A stretch of 44,513 nt of DNA, taken from assembly GCF_000615975.1 (NCBI RefSeq), contig NZ_BAMP01000031.1:1-44513 (forward strand), in the 5' to 3' direction. The stretch is from Nitratireductor aquibiodomus NL21 = JCM 21793. GTDB taxonomy: Bacteria > Pseudomonadota > Alphaproteobacteria > Rhizobiales > Rhizobiaceae. Shown piece after piece: positions 17,667-26,470 of this stretch. How positions within the stretch are numbered: position 1 is the stretch's first letter; every line of letters starts with the position of its first letter. The notes below the pieces were generated by a model that was not told where the DNA came from, ran no database searches, and worked only from the letters and a program-made list of their open reading frames with translations. The position numbers and the translations under genes were made by a program.

Positions 17667-18737
17667 ATGCCAGACAGAAGCTCCGAACCCATTCGCTGGG
17701 GAATTGTCGGCACGGGAACCATGGCCGGACAATTCGCCGAAGACCTGCGTCTGTCGGAGGGCGCCGAGCTTGCTGCCGTTTCTTCGAGAAACGCAGACAA
17801 GGCAAAGGCCTTCGCGGCGCGCTACGGCGACCACGTGACGGCCCACACCACGCACACGGACCTGCTGGGCGACAGCACAGTGGATGCCATCTATATCGCC
17901 ACGCCCAATGACACGCACTTCCCCCTCGCCTGCGCGGCCTCCGAGAGCGGCAAGGGTGTTTTGGTGGAAAAACCGCTTGTCACCACGAGCGCGCAGGCCG
18001 TCCGCCTGGCCACGCTCGCTGCGGAACAGGGCGTTTTTCTGATGGAGGCCATGTGGACACGCTTCCTGCCGGCCATCGCCAAAACCAGAACGCTGATCGA
18101 GGAAGGCGCAATCGGTGAGGTGACGCGCCTGCGCGGAAGCCTCGCCTTCCACCACCCCTTCGATCCCGAAAGCCGTTTCTACGCGAAAGAGCATGGTGGC
18201 GGCGCGATGCTGGATCTAGGAGTTTATAGCATCTCGCTTGCCCGGCTTTTGATGGGTGAACCCATTGAAGTTGCCGGAGAATGGCGCTCCGCACCGACAG
18301 GTGTCGATATGTCCGCATCCCTGACCCTCAACTTCTCCGGCGACGTGAAGGCGCATCTCTCATGCGCCTTCGATCATGAGGGCGAAAACTGCTTCATCAT
18401 CGAAGGCAGCAGAGGCACTCTGGTGCTTCCCGCCCCGTTCATCGCGGCACGGGCCGTTCTGCAATGCTCAAATGGGCTTGCCGCGCAGCTCGCGGCGTTT
18501 CCGGGTCGTTCCGTCCCGTCGCATACGATCCGCAAACTCGCCGCCCGCCTGCCATTCTCGGGAATCCGGCGATACACGTTTCCCTATGCGGGATATGGCC
18601 TCAGCTTTGAAATTGAAGCGGCTTCAGATGCCATACGCTCGGGCGACACCCATCATCGCCTCATGTCCCCGCTGGACAGTGCGCGCACTCTGGAGATCGT
18701 GGAAACCGTTCTCGACGAGGCCAATCGTCTGACCTGA
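17667..18737 (+). CDS. Gfo/Idh/MocA-family NAD(P)-dependent oxidoreductase
   Basis: 356 residues. N-terminal Rossmann fold with GIVGTGTMAGQFAEDL at about 13-28, then AIYIATPNDTHF and the conserved VEKPL (Glu101-Lys102-Pro103), the active-site lysine motif of the family. The C-terminal half is the beta-sheet oligomerisation domain (MLDLGVYSISLARLLMGEP). Substrates in this family are sugars, inositols or related polyols; no specific one can be named. The stop is four bases from that of a second member of the same family on the other strand, so the two converge. Confidence 0.88.
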   Translation: MPDRSSEPIRWGIVGTGTMAGQFAEDLRLSEGAELAAVSSRNADKAKAFAARYGDHVTAHTTHTDLLGDSTVDAIYIATPNDTHFPLACAASESGKGVLVEKPLVTTSAQAVRLATLAAEQGVFLMEAMWTRFLPAIAKTRTLIEEGAIGEVTRLRGSLAFHHPFDPESRFYAKEHGGGAMLDLGVYSISLARLLMGEPIEVAGEWRSAPTGVDMSASLTLNFSGDVKAHLSCAFDHEGENCFIIEGSRGTLVLPAPFIAARAVLQCSNGLAAQLAAFPGRSVPSHTIRKLAARLPFSGIRRYTFPYAGYGLSFEIEAASDAIRSGDTHHRLMSPLDSARTLEIVETVLDEANRLT

Positions 18738-18741
18738 CCCG

Positions 18742-19905
18742 TCAGCCTTCGCCCCAGCGCGGGCTGAAATCGAAACGGGTCTTCGGCGTGTAGTCGTGTT
18801 CTCCGGCATTGAGCGCGAGAACCAGCTCGGTCAGGTGCAACGCCACATCTCCCGAAAAGAAGGGTGTGGCTCCATCCTCGAGCGCGCTAGCCTGCTCTGC
18901 AATACCGCGCATGAAGTCGATCTGCGAAGGATAGGACGGCAGCGTCTTCTTCCTGCCTGTCCTATGGCTGGACACCCGCTTTCCCGGAAAAACGCTTACC
19001 GGCAGGGTTCGGCCGATTCGATGTTCGATTGCGTTCAGCGCCCGTTCCAGAAAAGACCTTTCACGTCCCGCCGCGGACAGATGAATAGGCGAATTGTCAT
19101 CCCAGAGATCACGCAGGATCAGACTGCCCCTGTCTCCGAGAACGGTGAGCGAGCGATCGCGCGGTGCGGCGAGCCCGCAGGTCAGTCGCGCCCTGACGCC
19201 GCTCTCGAAGGTCAGGAGACCTACGGAAAAATCAGGCGCGAGCACTTCGCCACACCCGACACCCTTGTCCGGAAAGCACAGCGCAGAAGACGCTGAAAGA
19301 TGCACAACCGGGCCAAAGAGATCGACCAGCCAGCTCAGCGCATAGCCTGCATGCTCCAGCGTGCAGCCGATCTTGAACTCTTCCGCGCCAGGCCAGCGCG
19401 CGCCCGACCGGCTTCGCCAGTTCTGCCAGTCGGCACGGAAGACGGGGCCGTCCTCCATCTCGGCATAGACGAGGCGCGGACGGCCGATCTCACCTTTGGC
19501 CATGAGGCGGACAAAAGCCTCGTGCGCGGTGCTTAGCGCATTGGCGGGGGCGCAACAGACGGTCAGCCCGCGTTCTGCAGCAAGCTTCGCCAGCGCTTCC
19601 GCCTCGTCGACGTTCATGGCCAGCGGCTTCTCGCAATAGACATGTTTGCCGGCTTCGAGACACGCCCTGTTGACCGCGTAGTGGCTCTCCGGGTTCGTCA
19701 GATTGACAACGATCCAGACATCCCCGTCATCAAGAAGGGACTGCATGTCCGCATAGGCGCGCGCACCATGAAAATCGCAGAACTGGCTGAGCCTTGCAGC
19801 ATCACGGTCCCACACGCCCGCCAGTTGGAGACCAGGGTGGTTCTGGAGCGTCGTCATGTAATAGTCGGCCACGAAGCCCGTGCCGACAAAAGCGATTTTC
19901 GTCAT
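18742..19905 (-). CDS. Gfo/Idh/MocA-family oxidoreductase
   Basis: 387 residues from ATG 19905 (MTKIAFVGTGFVADYYM), with GAGG seven bases upstream; a TTG four codons earlier is less likely. Rossmann motif VGTGFVADYY at 7-16, NLTNPESHY, and CEKPL with Lys93. It lies 24 bases downstream of the GH5 gene on the same strand and is probably co-transcribed with it, hinting that it acts on a sugar released or used with that enzyme. It is not closely similar to the neighbouring dehydrogenase beyond family motifs. Confidence 0.87.
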   Translation of the reverse strand: MTKIAFVGTGFVADYYMTTLQNHPGLQLAGVWDRDAARLSQFCDFHGARAYADMQSLLDDGDVWIVVNLTNPESHYAVNRACLEAGKHVYCEKPLAMNVDEAEALAKLAAERGLTVCCAPANALSTAHEAFVRLMAKGEIGRPRLVYAEMEDGPVFRADWQNWRSRSGARWPGAEEFKIGCTLEHAGYALSWLVDLFGPVVHLSASSALCFPDKGVGCGEVLAPDFSVGLLTFESGVRARLTCGLAAPRDRSLTVLGDRGSLILRDLWDDNSPIHLSAAGRERSFLERALNAIEHRIGRTLPVSVFPGKRVSSHRTGRKKTLPSYPSQIDFMRGIAEQASALEDGATPFFSGDVALHLTELVLALNAGEHDYTPKTRFDFSPRWGEG

Positions 19906-19929
19906 TGGAAGCCTCAACAGGTCCTGACC

Positions 19930-21178
19930 TTACTTCTTCAGTGAGCGGATCATGCGCAGCACATCGCCCTCGGCCGGATTGCCGCCAAATTCCTCGACAA
20001 TGCCGAAAGCCCCGCCATAACCCCAGATGGACCAGGCAAAACCGTGTTCCTCTGCCTTTTCGATCATGTCGCGAATATAGCTGCGCGCCACGCGCCGGGG
20101 ATCACGTCGGGATTCCCGTATTCCTGCCGGATCATGCCGAACTCGCCGAGCAGGATGTTCTCCGGGTCGACGCCATATCGCGCGGTCCAGTCCGCCACCG
20201 TCTTGAAGGGCGCATCCATCTGAGCATCCAGTTCCTGCTCCGTGTCGATGCCCGCGATCTGCTCATCAAGATAATCAAGCATGCCGGAGCGGCGCATAAA
20301 GGGTGCGTCAGCGCGAATACGCGCGCGCGCCTTTGAAAGCGCAGCTTCCAGTTCCGCCTTGTGCTCGTAGGGAGGGTATGGAACGCCCGTCACATAGCGA
20401 ATGAAGTCGCCTGCCCACAGGGCGCCCTGCGTGGTCAGGATGAAGGGATCGTAGGAATGAAACCCCCACAGGATGTTGTCGTCCGGAATGCTGTTGGGGT
20501 TGAGTGCGGCAAGCCCGCTGGCCGATCCCCAGCACGCACCGGACAGAATGAGCGTAGTGCGCGGCGCAGAAGATCGGGCCGCTGCGAAAAGCCGGCCAAG
20601 CTGATCGTCCCAGGTTGCAGCCTCCGCGCCTTTGCAGCCCGTCACGGGCTCATTCAACAGTTCGAAGGCAACGCGCTCGGGGTCCTCAGCAGCCAGCGTA
20701 CGGCCCATGTCACGCACGAGATCCAGATAGCGCTCGAACAGCGCATCGTCGCGCAGAAGCTCTTCTACCCCTGCAAACCGGTCGGCACCACGCGGATGGG
20801 GTGTAGATCGACGATCGCCTTCAGCCCGGCGGCGTTGATGGTGCGCACGCCCTCCAGAACCGACGTTAGAAGGCGCTCGCGCAAATGGTCTGTCTTCGGA
20901 GAGAGAAATGGAATGGGATCGACCGGCATGCGCAGGAAATCGAATCCAACATTTTTCAGAAATGCCAGATCTTCCGCATCCAGCCTGCGTCGCCATTCGG
21001 GATATGGCAGGAGCACGCCGTCGCGCGACCACTCCGCCTCGTTCGGCCAGGTATCCCACAGATCGAGATTGAGGCCGCGCTCGGGCGAGAAAGTTGCGGC
21101 CTCAAGCGGCCCGGAAGCCAGCGCCAAAAGGCCGGCCGCGGCCAGCCCGCGCTTCAACCATGCCGTTCTGCTCGCCAT
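19930..21178 (-). CDS. Exported GH5-type glycoside hydrolase (endoglucanase-like), two frameshifts
   Basis: Starts ATG 21178 with a signal peptide (RTAWLKRGLAAAGLLALASG, cut near LEAA), so the enzyme is periplasmic or secreted. GH5 features: NVGFDFLRMPVD, GLKAIVDLHPI, FELLNEPVTG with the acid/base Glu, WGFHSYDPF, and ILLGEFGMIR with the nucleophile Glu. Two breaks: at the C run 20768-20771 one base is missing (restores GLQGVEELLRDD), and at the G run 20097-20100 one base is missing (restores VIPRRVARSYIRDMIEK, leading to FAWSIWGYGGAFG). With both repaired the protein is 416 residues with a stop at 19930. Single-base loss in homopolymers suggests sequencing error. The substrate is probably a beta-glucan or exopolysaccharide. 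Confidence 0.78.
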
Positions 21179-21303
21179 TCAGCGGCCCCCGTTTCCTGAT
21201 CCGTGCGGCAATCACCACACCCTCCGGATACCAGCCGCGGATTAACGAAACATGGTGATAGACGTTGGCAACCTGTGCTTCAGCACGCCCTTACAAATTT
21301 GGG

Positions 21304-21369
21304 AAATTCCGGTTTGAAATTCTGAAATTCGCTCTGAAATAATGGAAAACCGGTCAAATTCCGAAATTC
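21304..21369. repeat. Iterated AAATTC motif
   Basis: AAATTC occurs at 21304, 21317, 21325, 21356 and 21364, with a degenerate AAATAA at 21337. Two copies form near-identical 8-base-spaced pairs (GAAATTCTGAAATTC and CAAATTCCGAAATTC). The stretch is far more AT-rich than its surroundings and sits between the 3' end of ftsZ2 and the 5' end of the GH5 gene, where promoter and regulator sites of the latter are expected. Confidence 0.6.
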
Positions 21370-21391
21370 GGGCGGCTCTGTACCGCCCGAA
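21367..21391 (-). terminator. Probable terminator of ftsZ2
   Basis: TTCGGGCGG (21367-21375) pairs perfectly with CCGCCCGAA (21383-21391) across a seven-base loop. Read on the minus strand the stem is followed by a short TTTC, so the U-tract is weak. It lies 15 bases past the ftsZ2 stop. Confidence 0.55.
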
Positions 21392-21406
21392 AAATCATCG
21401 CGCCAC

Positions 21407-22420
21407 CTAGGCGCGCAGTGCCTCGGCGTGACCGCTCTCACCGACCTGCACATCCGTCTCGCTTGCCAGCCCGGCGGCGACGACAGAGACCCGGAAGACA
21501 CCCTCCAGCTTGTCATCGAAGATAGCGCCGACGATGATCTCGGCATCGTCGCCGACTTCTTCGCGGATGCGGGTGGCTGCTTCGTCCACCTCGAAGAGTG
21601 TCATGTCGCGGCCACCGGAAATGGAGACCAGCACGCCGCGCGCACCCTTCATGTTGGCTTCGTCCAAAAGCGGGTTGGCGATGGCGGCTTCAGCCGCCTT
21701 CATCGCCCGGGCGTCGCCCGTCGCCTCGCCAGTGCCCATCATGGCGCGACCCATGTCGCGCATAACCGAACGCACATCGGCAAAGTCGAGATTGATCAGA
21801 CCTTCCTTGACGATCAGATCGGTGATGCAGCGAACGCCCGAATAAAGAACCTTGTCGGCCAGTTCGAACGCTTCGGCAAAGGTGGTCTTGGCGTCGGCGA
21901 TGCGGAAAAGATTCTGGTTGGGAATGACAATGACCGTATCCGCCGCCTGCCGCAGAAGTTCTATCCCCTGCTCGGCGATGGCCATGCGGCGATTGCCCTC
22001 GAAGGTGAACGGCTTGGTCACCACGGCGACGGTCAGGATGCCGGCATTGCGGGCCGCAGCGGCAATGATCGGCGCGGCACCCGTGCCCGTGCCTCCGCCC
22101 ATACCGGCCGTGACGAAGCACATATGCGTGCCCGACAGGTGATCCATGATCTCGTCGATGGTCTCTTCGGCGGCGGCCTGGCCGATCTCCGGCAGCGACC
22201 CCGCACCCAGCCCCTCAGTCGAGTTCGCGCCAAGCTGGATCAGCCGCTCGGCCTTCGACATGGTGAGCGCCTGCGCATCCGTGTTTGCGGCGATGAAGTC
22301 CACGCCCTGCAGATTTTGCGTGATCATGTTGTTGACGGCGTTGCCGCCGCCGCCGCCGACACCAACAATGGTGATCTTGGGGCGCATTTCTGAGATTTCG
22401 GGCTTCTTTTCGTCCGTCAT
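21407..22420 (-). CDS. ftsZ2: Second, tail-less cell-division GTPase FtsZ (FtsZ2 type)
   Basis: Tubulin-like GTPase of 337 residues. The start was set at ATG 22420 ([20 protein letters not shown]) because FtsZ begins with this strand. The nucleotide fold is intact: [13 protein letters not shown] near 20-32, the tubulin signature GGGTGTG at 108-114, [10 protein letters not shown], and the T7 synergy loop NLDFAD at 210-215, so it should bind and hydrolyse GTP. The sequence stops soon after the globular C-terminal domain. The long linker and conserved end peptide that bind FtsA, ZipA or MinC are absent. Rhizobia carry such a short FtsZ2 beside full-length FtsZ1, which lies in the dcw cluster. 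No division genes are adjacent here. Confidence 0.88.
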   Translation of the reverse strand: MTDEKKPEISEMRPKITIVGVGGGGGNAVNNMITQNLQGVDFIAANTDAQALTMSKAERLIQLGANSTEGLGAGSLPEIGQAAAEETIDEIMDHLSGTHMCFVTAGMGGGTGTGAAPIIAAAARNAGILTVAVVTKPFTFEGNRRMAIAEQGIELLRQAADTVIVIPNQNLFRIADAKTTFAEAFELADKVLYSGVRCITDLIVKEGLINLDFADVRSVMRDMGRAMMGTGEATGDARAMKAAEAAIANPLLDEANMKGARGVLVSISGGRDMTLFEVDEAATRIREEVGDDAEIIVGAIFDDKLEGVFRVSVVAAGLASETDVQVGESGHAEALRA

Positions 22421-22595
22421 GGGGCCTTGGTCCTTCCTGGGGGCAGGCGGCGACAGCGAATCGCTCCGCCCGCGCGTCCGCATCAGGGAATCAGAGTGCG
22501 CACGCTAGTTCAAGTGCGCGCTACGCCACGAATGCCGCCACAATACGGCTCCAATACAAATCTGATGACGTCCTGTAACGCTCGACCGGTAACCG

Positions 22596-23819
22596 TCAGG
22601 ACAGAACCTCGGCATTGTCGGCGATCACGCTTTCGCGCAGGAGCCTCAACACATCCGGATCGGCCGACTGCACACGGCTCCAATTGGCGATGAAAGGCGT
22701 TTCCATCGGGTGCTCCAGAAAGGTGTGCCCCGCCTCGACGATATTCGCGGCAAAGAGTTCCACGGCCTTTTCCTCCTTGTGGCGATCGACATGCAGACCG
22801 TTCATGATGGCGTCATTGTAATAGCGCTCGATTAGATCAAGAGCGAGCCGGTAGTAGGTGGCCTTGAGGGTCCTGAAATGCTCCTGGCTGAAGACCATGC
22901 CGTCGGTTGCCAGCTTGCGGAAAATCGCCTTGGAAATGTCAATGGACATGCGCGAAAGCCCACGTGCGGCATCTTCTGCCGACAGCGGCTGGTGCTTGTG
23001 GTCGTAGCGGTCGCAGATGTCCACCTGGCAGACCGAGTGGCGACCGAGATTGCGCCAGACTTCTGAAAGAACGCCGATCTCCAGCCCCCAGTCGGAGGGA
23101 ATGCGGATGTCCGGGAGGATGGACGTTCGCATGGCGAACTCGCCCGCCAGCGGATAGCGGAAAGCCTGCAGATATTCGACATAATCGCTGTGGCCGAAGG
23201 TGCGCTGCAACGCCTGCAAAAGCGGCGCGATCAACAGCCGGCTGACCCGGCCATTCAGTTTTCCGTCTGCGATACGCGGATAGTATCCCTTGCAGAACTG
23301 GTAGGGAAAGGAAGGGTTGGCCAGCGGATAGACAAGCCGCATGAGCATTTCGCACGAATAGGTGGTGATGTCGCAATCGTGCAGGGCCACCACATCGCTG
23401 TCCTGGCATGCAAGCGTGTAACCCATGCAATACCAGACATTGCGCCCCTTGCCGGGCTCTTCCGGCGCGAGCCCAAGAGAGGCGAGGCGCTCCTGAACCG
23501 CTTTGAGGCGCGGACCATCATTCCACAGGATCGAATGCTGCTGCGGCAGGCGCGCAAAGTAGTCCTGCGCGAAACGAAACTGACTTTCGTCCGCGCGATC
23601 AAGCCCGATGACGATGTGATTGATGTAGCCCACCTTGCAGAGTTCATCGACGATCTGGTCAAGCGCCGGGGCTTCAAGCTCCGAAAACAGCGAGGGCAGG
23701 ATGAGCGTGATCTTGCGACGGCCGGCGAAAAGGTTGAGCTGTCGCTCCATCTCTTCGGGTGCAATGGTGCCGAGATTGTGCAGCGTGGCGACGCTTCCGC
23801 TCTGCTGAAAATCCGACAT
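22596..23819 (-). CDS. gpgS: Glucosyl-3-phosphoglycerate synthase
   Basis: Retaining glycosyltransferase of the GT81 type, 407 residues, making glucosyl-3-phosphoglycerate from NDP-glucose and 3-phosphoglycerate in the cytoplasm. Visible: ITLILPSLFSELEAPALDQI, NVWYCMGYTLACQDSDVVALHDCDIT (DxD metal motif Asp148-Cys-Asp150) as separate phrases, QFCKGYYPRIADGKLNGRVSR, and SDWGLEIGVLSEVW. ATG 23819 has GGGGAGGA upstream and is 14 bases behind the phosphatase gene. Mannosyl transfer would be the alternative, but the adjacent glucosylglycerate-type phosphorylase favours glucose. Confidence 0.82.
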   Translation of the reverse strand: MSDFQQSGSVATLHNLGTIAPEEMERQLNLFAGRRKITLILPSLFSELEAPALDQIVDELCKVGYINHIVIGLDRADESQFRFAQDYFARLPQQHSILWNDGPRLKAVQERLASLGLAPEEPGKGRNVWYCMGYTLACQDSDVVALHDCDITTYSCEMLMRLVYPLANPSFPYQFCKGYYPRIADGKLNGRVSRLLIAPLLQALQRTFGHSDYVEYLQAFRYPLAGEFAMRTSILPDIRIPSDWGLEIGVLSEVWRNLGRHSVCQVDICDRYDHKHQPLSAEDAARGLSRMSIDISKAIFRKLATDGMVFSQEHFRTLKATYYRLALDLIERYYNDAIMNGLHVDRHKEEKAVELFAANIVEAGHTFLEHPMETPFIANWSRVQSADPDVLRLLRESVIADNAEVLS

Positions 23820-23833
23820 GATGTTCCTCCCCG

Positions 23834-24628
23834 CTATTCGATCTCTTCCAGCACTGCGAGCATTTCTTCGTTCCAGCCTGCCGGCCCCGCAAGACGCGCC
23901 CTTCTCAGCACCTGATTTCGACCACGGGCAATCTTGCCGATCCCTGCGTGGGCAGGGTTGGGAATTTCAATCGCAATGTCGACGCTTTCCAGCATGTCCC
24001 TGTCGTTCGGTGCATCACCAAGTGCGATGCTGATGGCTGGCACGCGCTTGTCTTCAAGCCGGGCCAGAAGCTCCCTGACCCTTTGTCCCTTTGTGCCACC
24101 AAACGACAGCGTGACAAACCGACCGCCCTTCTGGATGTAAATGCCCCTCCTGCTCAGTGCCTGACAGAACGCGGCAAACGCCTCTTCCGTTCCGCTCCAG
24201 ATGCCCGGTTCGGAATACTCACGCTGTTTGGCCAGTTGCGCTGCCTCCAGGCTCAAGCCCGTGCGCGCGGCCACCTCCTGCTCATCCCAGTCCGAAAAGC
24301 TGGAATAGCATTGCCGCAGCTCTGGAGGCAGAGCATCGAGATGGCCGATAAGCTCCTCGTAGCGGCCACCGCTCTCATGTTGACTGCCCCGCTCGGAAGC
24401 AAGGATGCCAGCCCCATTTTCCACGATGGCCGGACAGTGGGAAAAATCCAGAGCGCGACGCAGCGGCGCGATTTCAGCAGCCGTTTTGCTGGAGGCGAGA
24501 ATGAGTACGCCAAAGCGCGTGCGCAACGCCTTTATCGCGGGCAAAGCGGGCGTGAAATCATAGGTCTCGTGATCCAGCAGCGTTCCATCCAGATCGCTGA
24601 ACACGACGAGGCGCGGCCTGATGATCAT
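23834..24628 (-). CDS. gpgP: Glucosyl-/mannosyl-3-phosphoglycerate phosphatase (HAD family)
   Basis: 264-residue HAD-IIB phosphatase of the MPGP group. It removes phosphate from glucosyl-3-phosphoglycerate to give the compatible solute glucosylglycerate. Nucleophile and acid Asp12 and Asp14 in VVFSDLDGTLLD, motif II LASSKTAAEI, and motif III/IV GDAPNDRDML. IYIQKGGRFVTLSFGGTKGQ is typical of MPGP. It starts inside the end of the phosphorylase gene (ATGA overlap) and precedes gpgS by 14 bases. Confidence 0.85.
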   Translation of the reverse strand: MIIRPRLVVFSDLDGTLLDHETYDFTPALPAIKALRTRFGVLILASSKTAAEIAPLRRALDFSHCPAIVENGAGILASERGSQHESGGRYEELIGHLDALPPELRQCYSSFSDWDEQEVAARTGLSLEAAQLAKQREYSEPGIWSGTEEAFAAFCQALSRRGIYIQKGGRFVTLSFGGTKGQRVRELLARLEDKRVPAISIALGDAPNDRDMLESVDIAIEIPNPAHAGIGKIARGRNQVLRRARLAGPAGWNEEMLAVLEEIE

Positions 24629-26406
24629 GAAACCGTTTGCCGGTTGGAGATCCAGCGAGTCTGATACGGAGCAAAGGCTATCTCGCCGGAAAGCTGTGCC
24701 ACCGGCTCACCAGACAGAAGGTCATGCCACGCATCCCCCTCAATGAGGTTAAGTGACATGGAGGGGATAGATCGTTTCTGACTGGTCAGATTCGATACTG
24801 CGAAAATGCTCTGCGACCTGTCGAGGCTCTGGCGCCAAAACCCGAAAAATGCTTCGCCAAGCTGGAGTGTGAACTGCGTGGCATTGGGATGGAACGCGGG
24901 CTGCGCTGAGCGCACGCGCACCATCTCCTTCAACCCTGAAAGGACACGGGCCGAGAGCGTGTTCGGGTCATCGAGCTCCTTGCGCAGCATCGCATAGTCC
25001 AGTCGCTTCCGGTTGATGGCGCGATTGTAGCCCAGCTTTTCGACACCGTCATAGTCGTTGCGCGTTGCGAGCAGGGAGTGGATGTAAAATGCGGGAATGC
25101 CCTCCAGCCCCATGACGATGGCCTGACTGCACAGGAAGCGTTCGACCTGCAGGTGGTCCGTGCCCTGATGTGTGCCGGCGAAGGCGTCGAAGAGGGCCAC
25201 ATTTAGCTCATAGGGCCTGTCTCCATCAGGCCGACTGTAACAGGACACGCGGCCACCGAAACCCTGCACGGTTTCGATCACCCGCGCGATCTCGTTTTCA
25301 GGGATCAGCCCCTCCGCCGGACGCAGACCAACGCCATCATGCGAGGCGGAAAAATTGAAATAGGCACAGCCGAGTTGCGCCGGCGGCATCGCCATCTGCC
25401 AGGCGTTGAGATATTTCGACGTACCGCCAAGCAGCGCATGCAGGAGAAGCGGCGGCAGCGCAAAATTGTAGATCATGTGCGCTTCGTTGCGATTGCCGAA
25501 ATAGCTGAGGTTCTCGACATTCGGGACATTGGTCTCGGTGATGAGAACAATCGGCTCTTCGCGATAATCGCACAAGAGCCGGATAAGGCTGATGATCTCG
25601 TGCGTCTGGCGTAAATGGATACAGCTAGTCCCGATCTCCTTCCAGAGGAAGGCCACCGCATCGAGGCGAATGGTGCGCACGCCACGCTCTATATGTTCGC
25701 GGATGATATCGAGAAATTCGAACAGGACACGCGGATTGGAAAAATCGAAATCCACCTGATCGTGGCTGAAGGTGCACCAGACATGTTTGGTACCGCTTTC
25801 CGTCTCGAAGGCGCGCAGGAGTGGATGCGTGCGGGGTCGCACCACCGCACTCAGATCATCTTCGGGGCTCGCCATCTTGAAGAACCGATCCCAGGGTTCG
25901 TGGCCCTGCAGGAAATCCGAAAACATGCGGCTCTGACTGGAGCAATGGTTCATCACCAGATCGGACATGAGACGGAAATGCCCGGCGATGCGTGAAATAT
26001 CGGCCCAGTCGCCCAACTGGCTGTTCACCTCGCGATAGTCGGTGACGGCAAAGCCGTCGTCGGAGGTGAACGGAAAGAAGGGCAGAATGTGTATGGCGGT
26101 GAAGACGCCCGCCAGATAGCGTTCGGAAAAATCGTGCAGCAGATCGAGCGGCTTGTGTTCGCCATCCAACAGCGTGTTGCCATAGGTGATGACGTAGTTG
26201 TCTTTCTCGCTCCACAGGGAGTTTGCCGGGACCCTGCCACGTCTGCGCGGTTTTCCCTTCTTTCCGAAGAACGCGGCCAGCACCCGCTCTGCGAGCGCGA
26301 CGGGGTCCTGGTCAGGATAAATGGAGCCTAGGAGCTGGCTAAGACCATTGTGCAGCCTGACGGGCGTCGTCGCTCGCGCCCTGCGCTCTGCTCCCGTTAC
26401 CGTCAT
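24625..26406 (-). CDS. GH13_18-type glucosylglycerate (or sucrose) phosphorylase
   Basis: 593-residue alpha-amylase-superfamily phosphorylase. Catalytic residues are visible: nucleophile Asp249 in RTIRLDAVAFLW, acid/base Glu291 in LITETNVP, and transition-state Asp357 in SASHDGVG. The front part has YGNTLLDGEHKPLDLLHDF and HILPFFPFTSDDGFAV, typical of the sucrose-phosphorylase subfamily. Beside GpgS and GpgP, the likely reaction is reversible phosphorolysis of glucosylglycerate to glucose-1-phosphate and glycerate, which allows recycling of the solute when salt or nitrogen stress ends. Sucrose or glucosylglycerol phosphorolysis cannot be excluded by sequence alone. Confidence 0.82.
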   Translation of the reverse strand: MTVTGAERRARATTPVRLHNGLSQLLGSIYPDQDPVALAERVLAAFFGKKGKPRRRGRVPANSLWSEKDNYVITYGNTLLDGEHKPLDLLHDFSERYLAGVFTAIHILPFFPFTSDDGFAVTDYREVNSQLGDWADISRIAGHFRLMSDLVMNHCSSQSRMFSDFLQGHEPWDRFFKMASPEDDLSAVVRPRTHPLLRAFETESGTKHVWCTFSHDQVDFDFSNPRVLFEFLDIIREHIERGVRTIRLDAVAFLWKEIGTSCIHLRQTHEIISLIRLLCDYREEPIVLITETNVPNVENLSYFGNRNEAHMIYNFALPPLLLHALLGGTSKYLNAWQMAMPPAQLGCAYFNFSASHDGVGLRPAEGLIPENEIARVIETVQGFGGRVSCYSRPDGDRPYELNVALFDAFAGTHQGTDHLQVERFLCSQAIVMGLEGIPAFYIHSLLATRNDYDGVEKLGYNRAINRKRLDYAMLRKELDDPNTLSARVLSGLKEMVRVRSAQPAFHPNATQFTLQLGEAFFGFWRQSLDRSQSIFAVSNLTSQKRSIPSMSLNLIEGDAWHDLLSGEPVAQLSGEIAFAPYQTRWISNRQTVS

Positions 26407-26419
26407 GTGCCGAACCGGT

Positions 26420-26438
26420 CATGCTGCATTGCAACATG
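26420..26438. repeat. 19-base imperfect palindrome upstream of the phosphorylase gene
   Basis: CATGcTGCA and TGCAaCATG flank a single central T, with one mismatched pair. It lies 14 bases upstream of the phosphorylase start, between it and the phosphoribosyltransferase gene. A LacI- or similar-type operator is conceivable. No regulator gene is adjacent. Confidence 0.3.
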
Positions 26439-26470
26439 ATGGCGTGCGACGACGACAATGGCAAGGGCCA

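Noticed and set aside
21367..21391. Terminator acting on the plus strand
   Set aside because: There is no plus-strand gene ending here; the adjacent 3' end is that of ftsZ2 on the minus strand.
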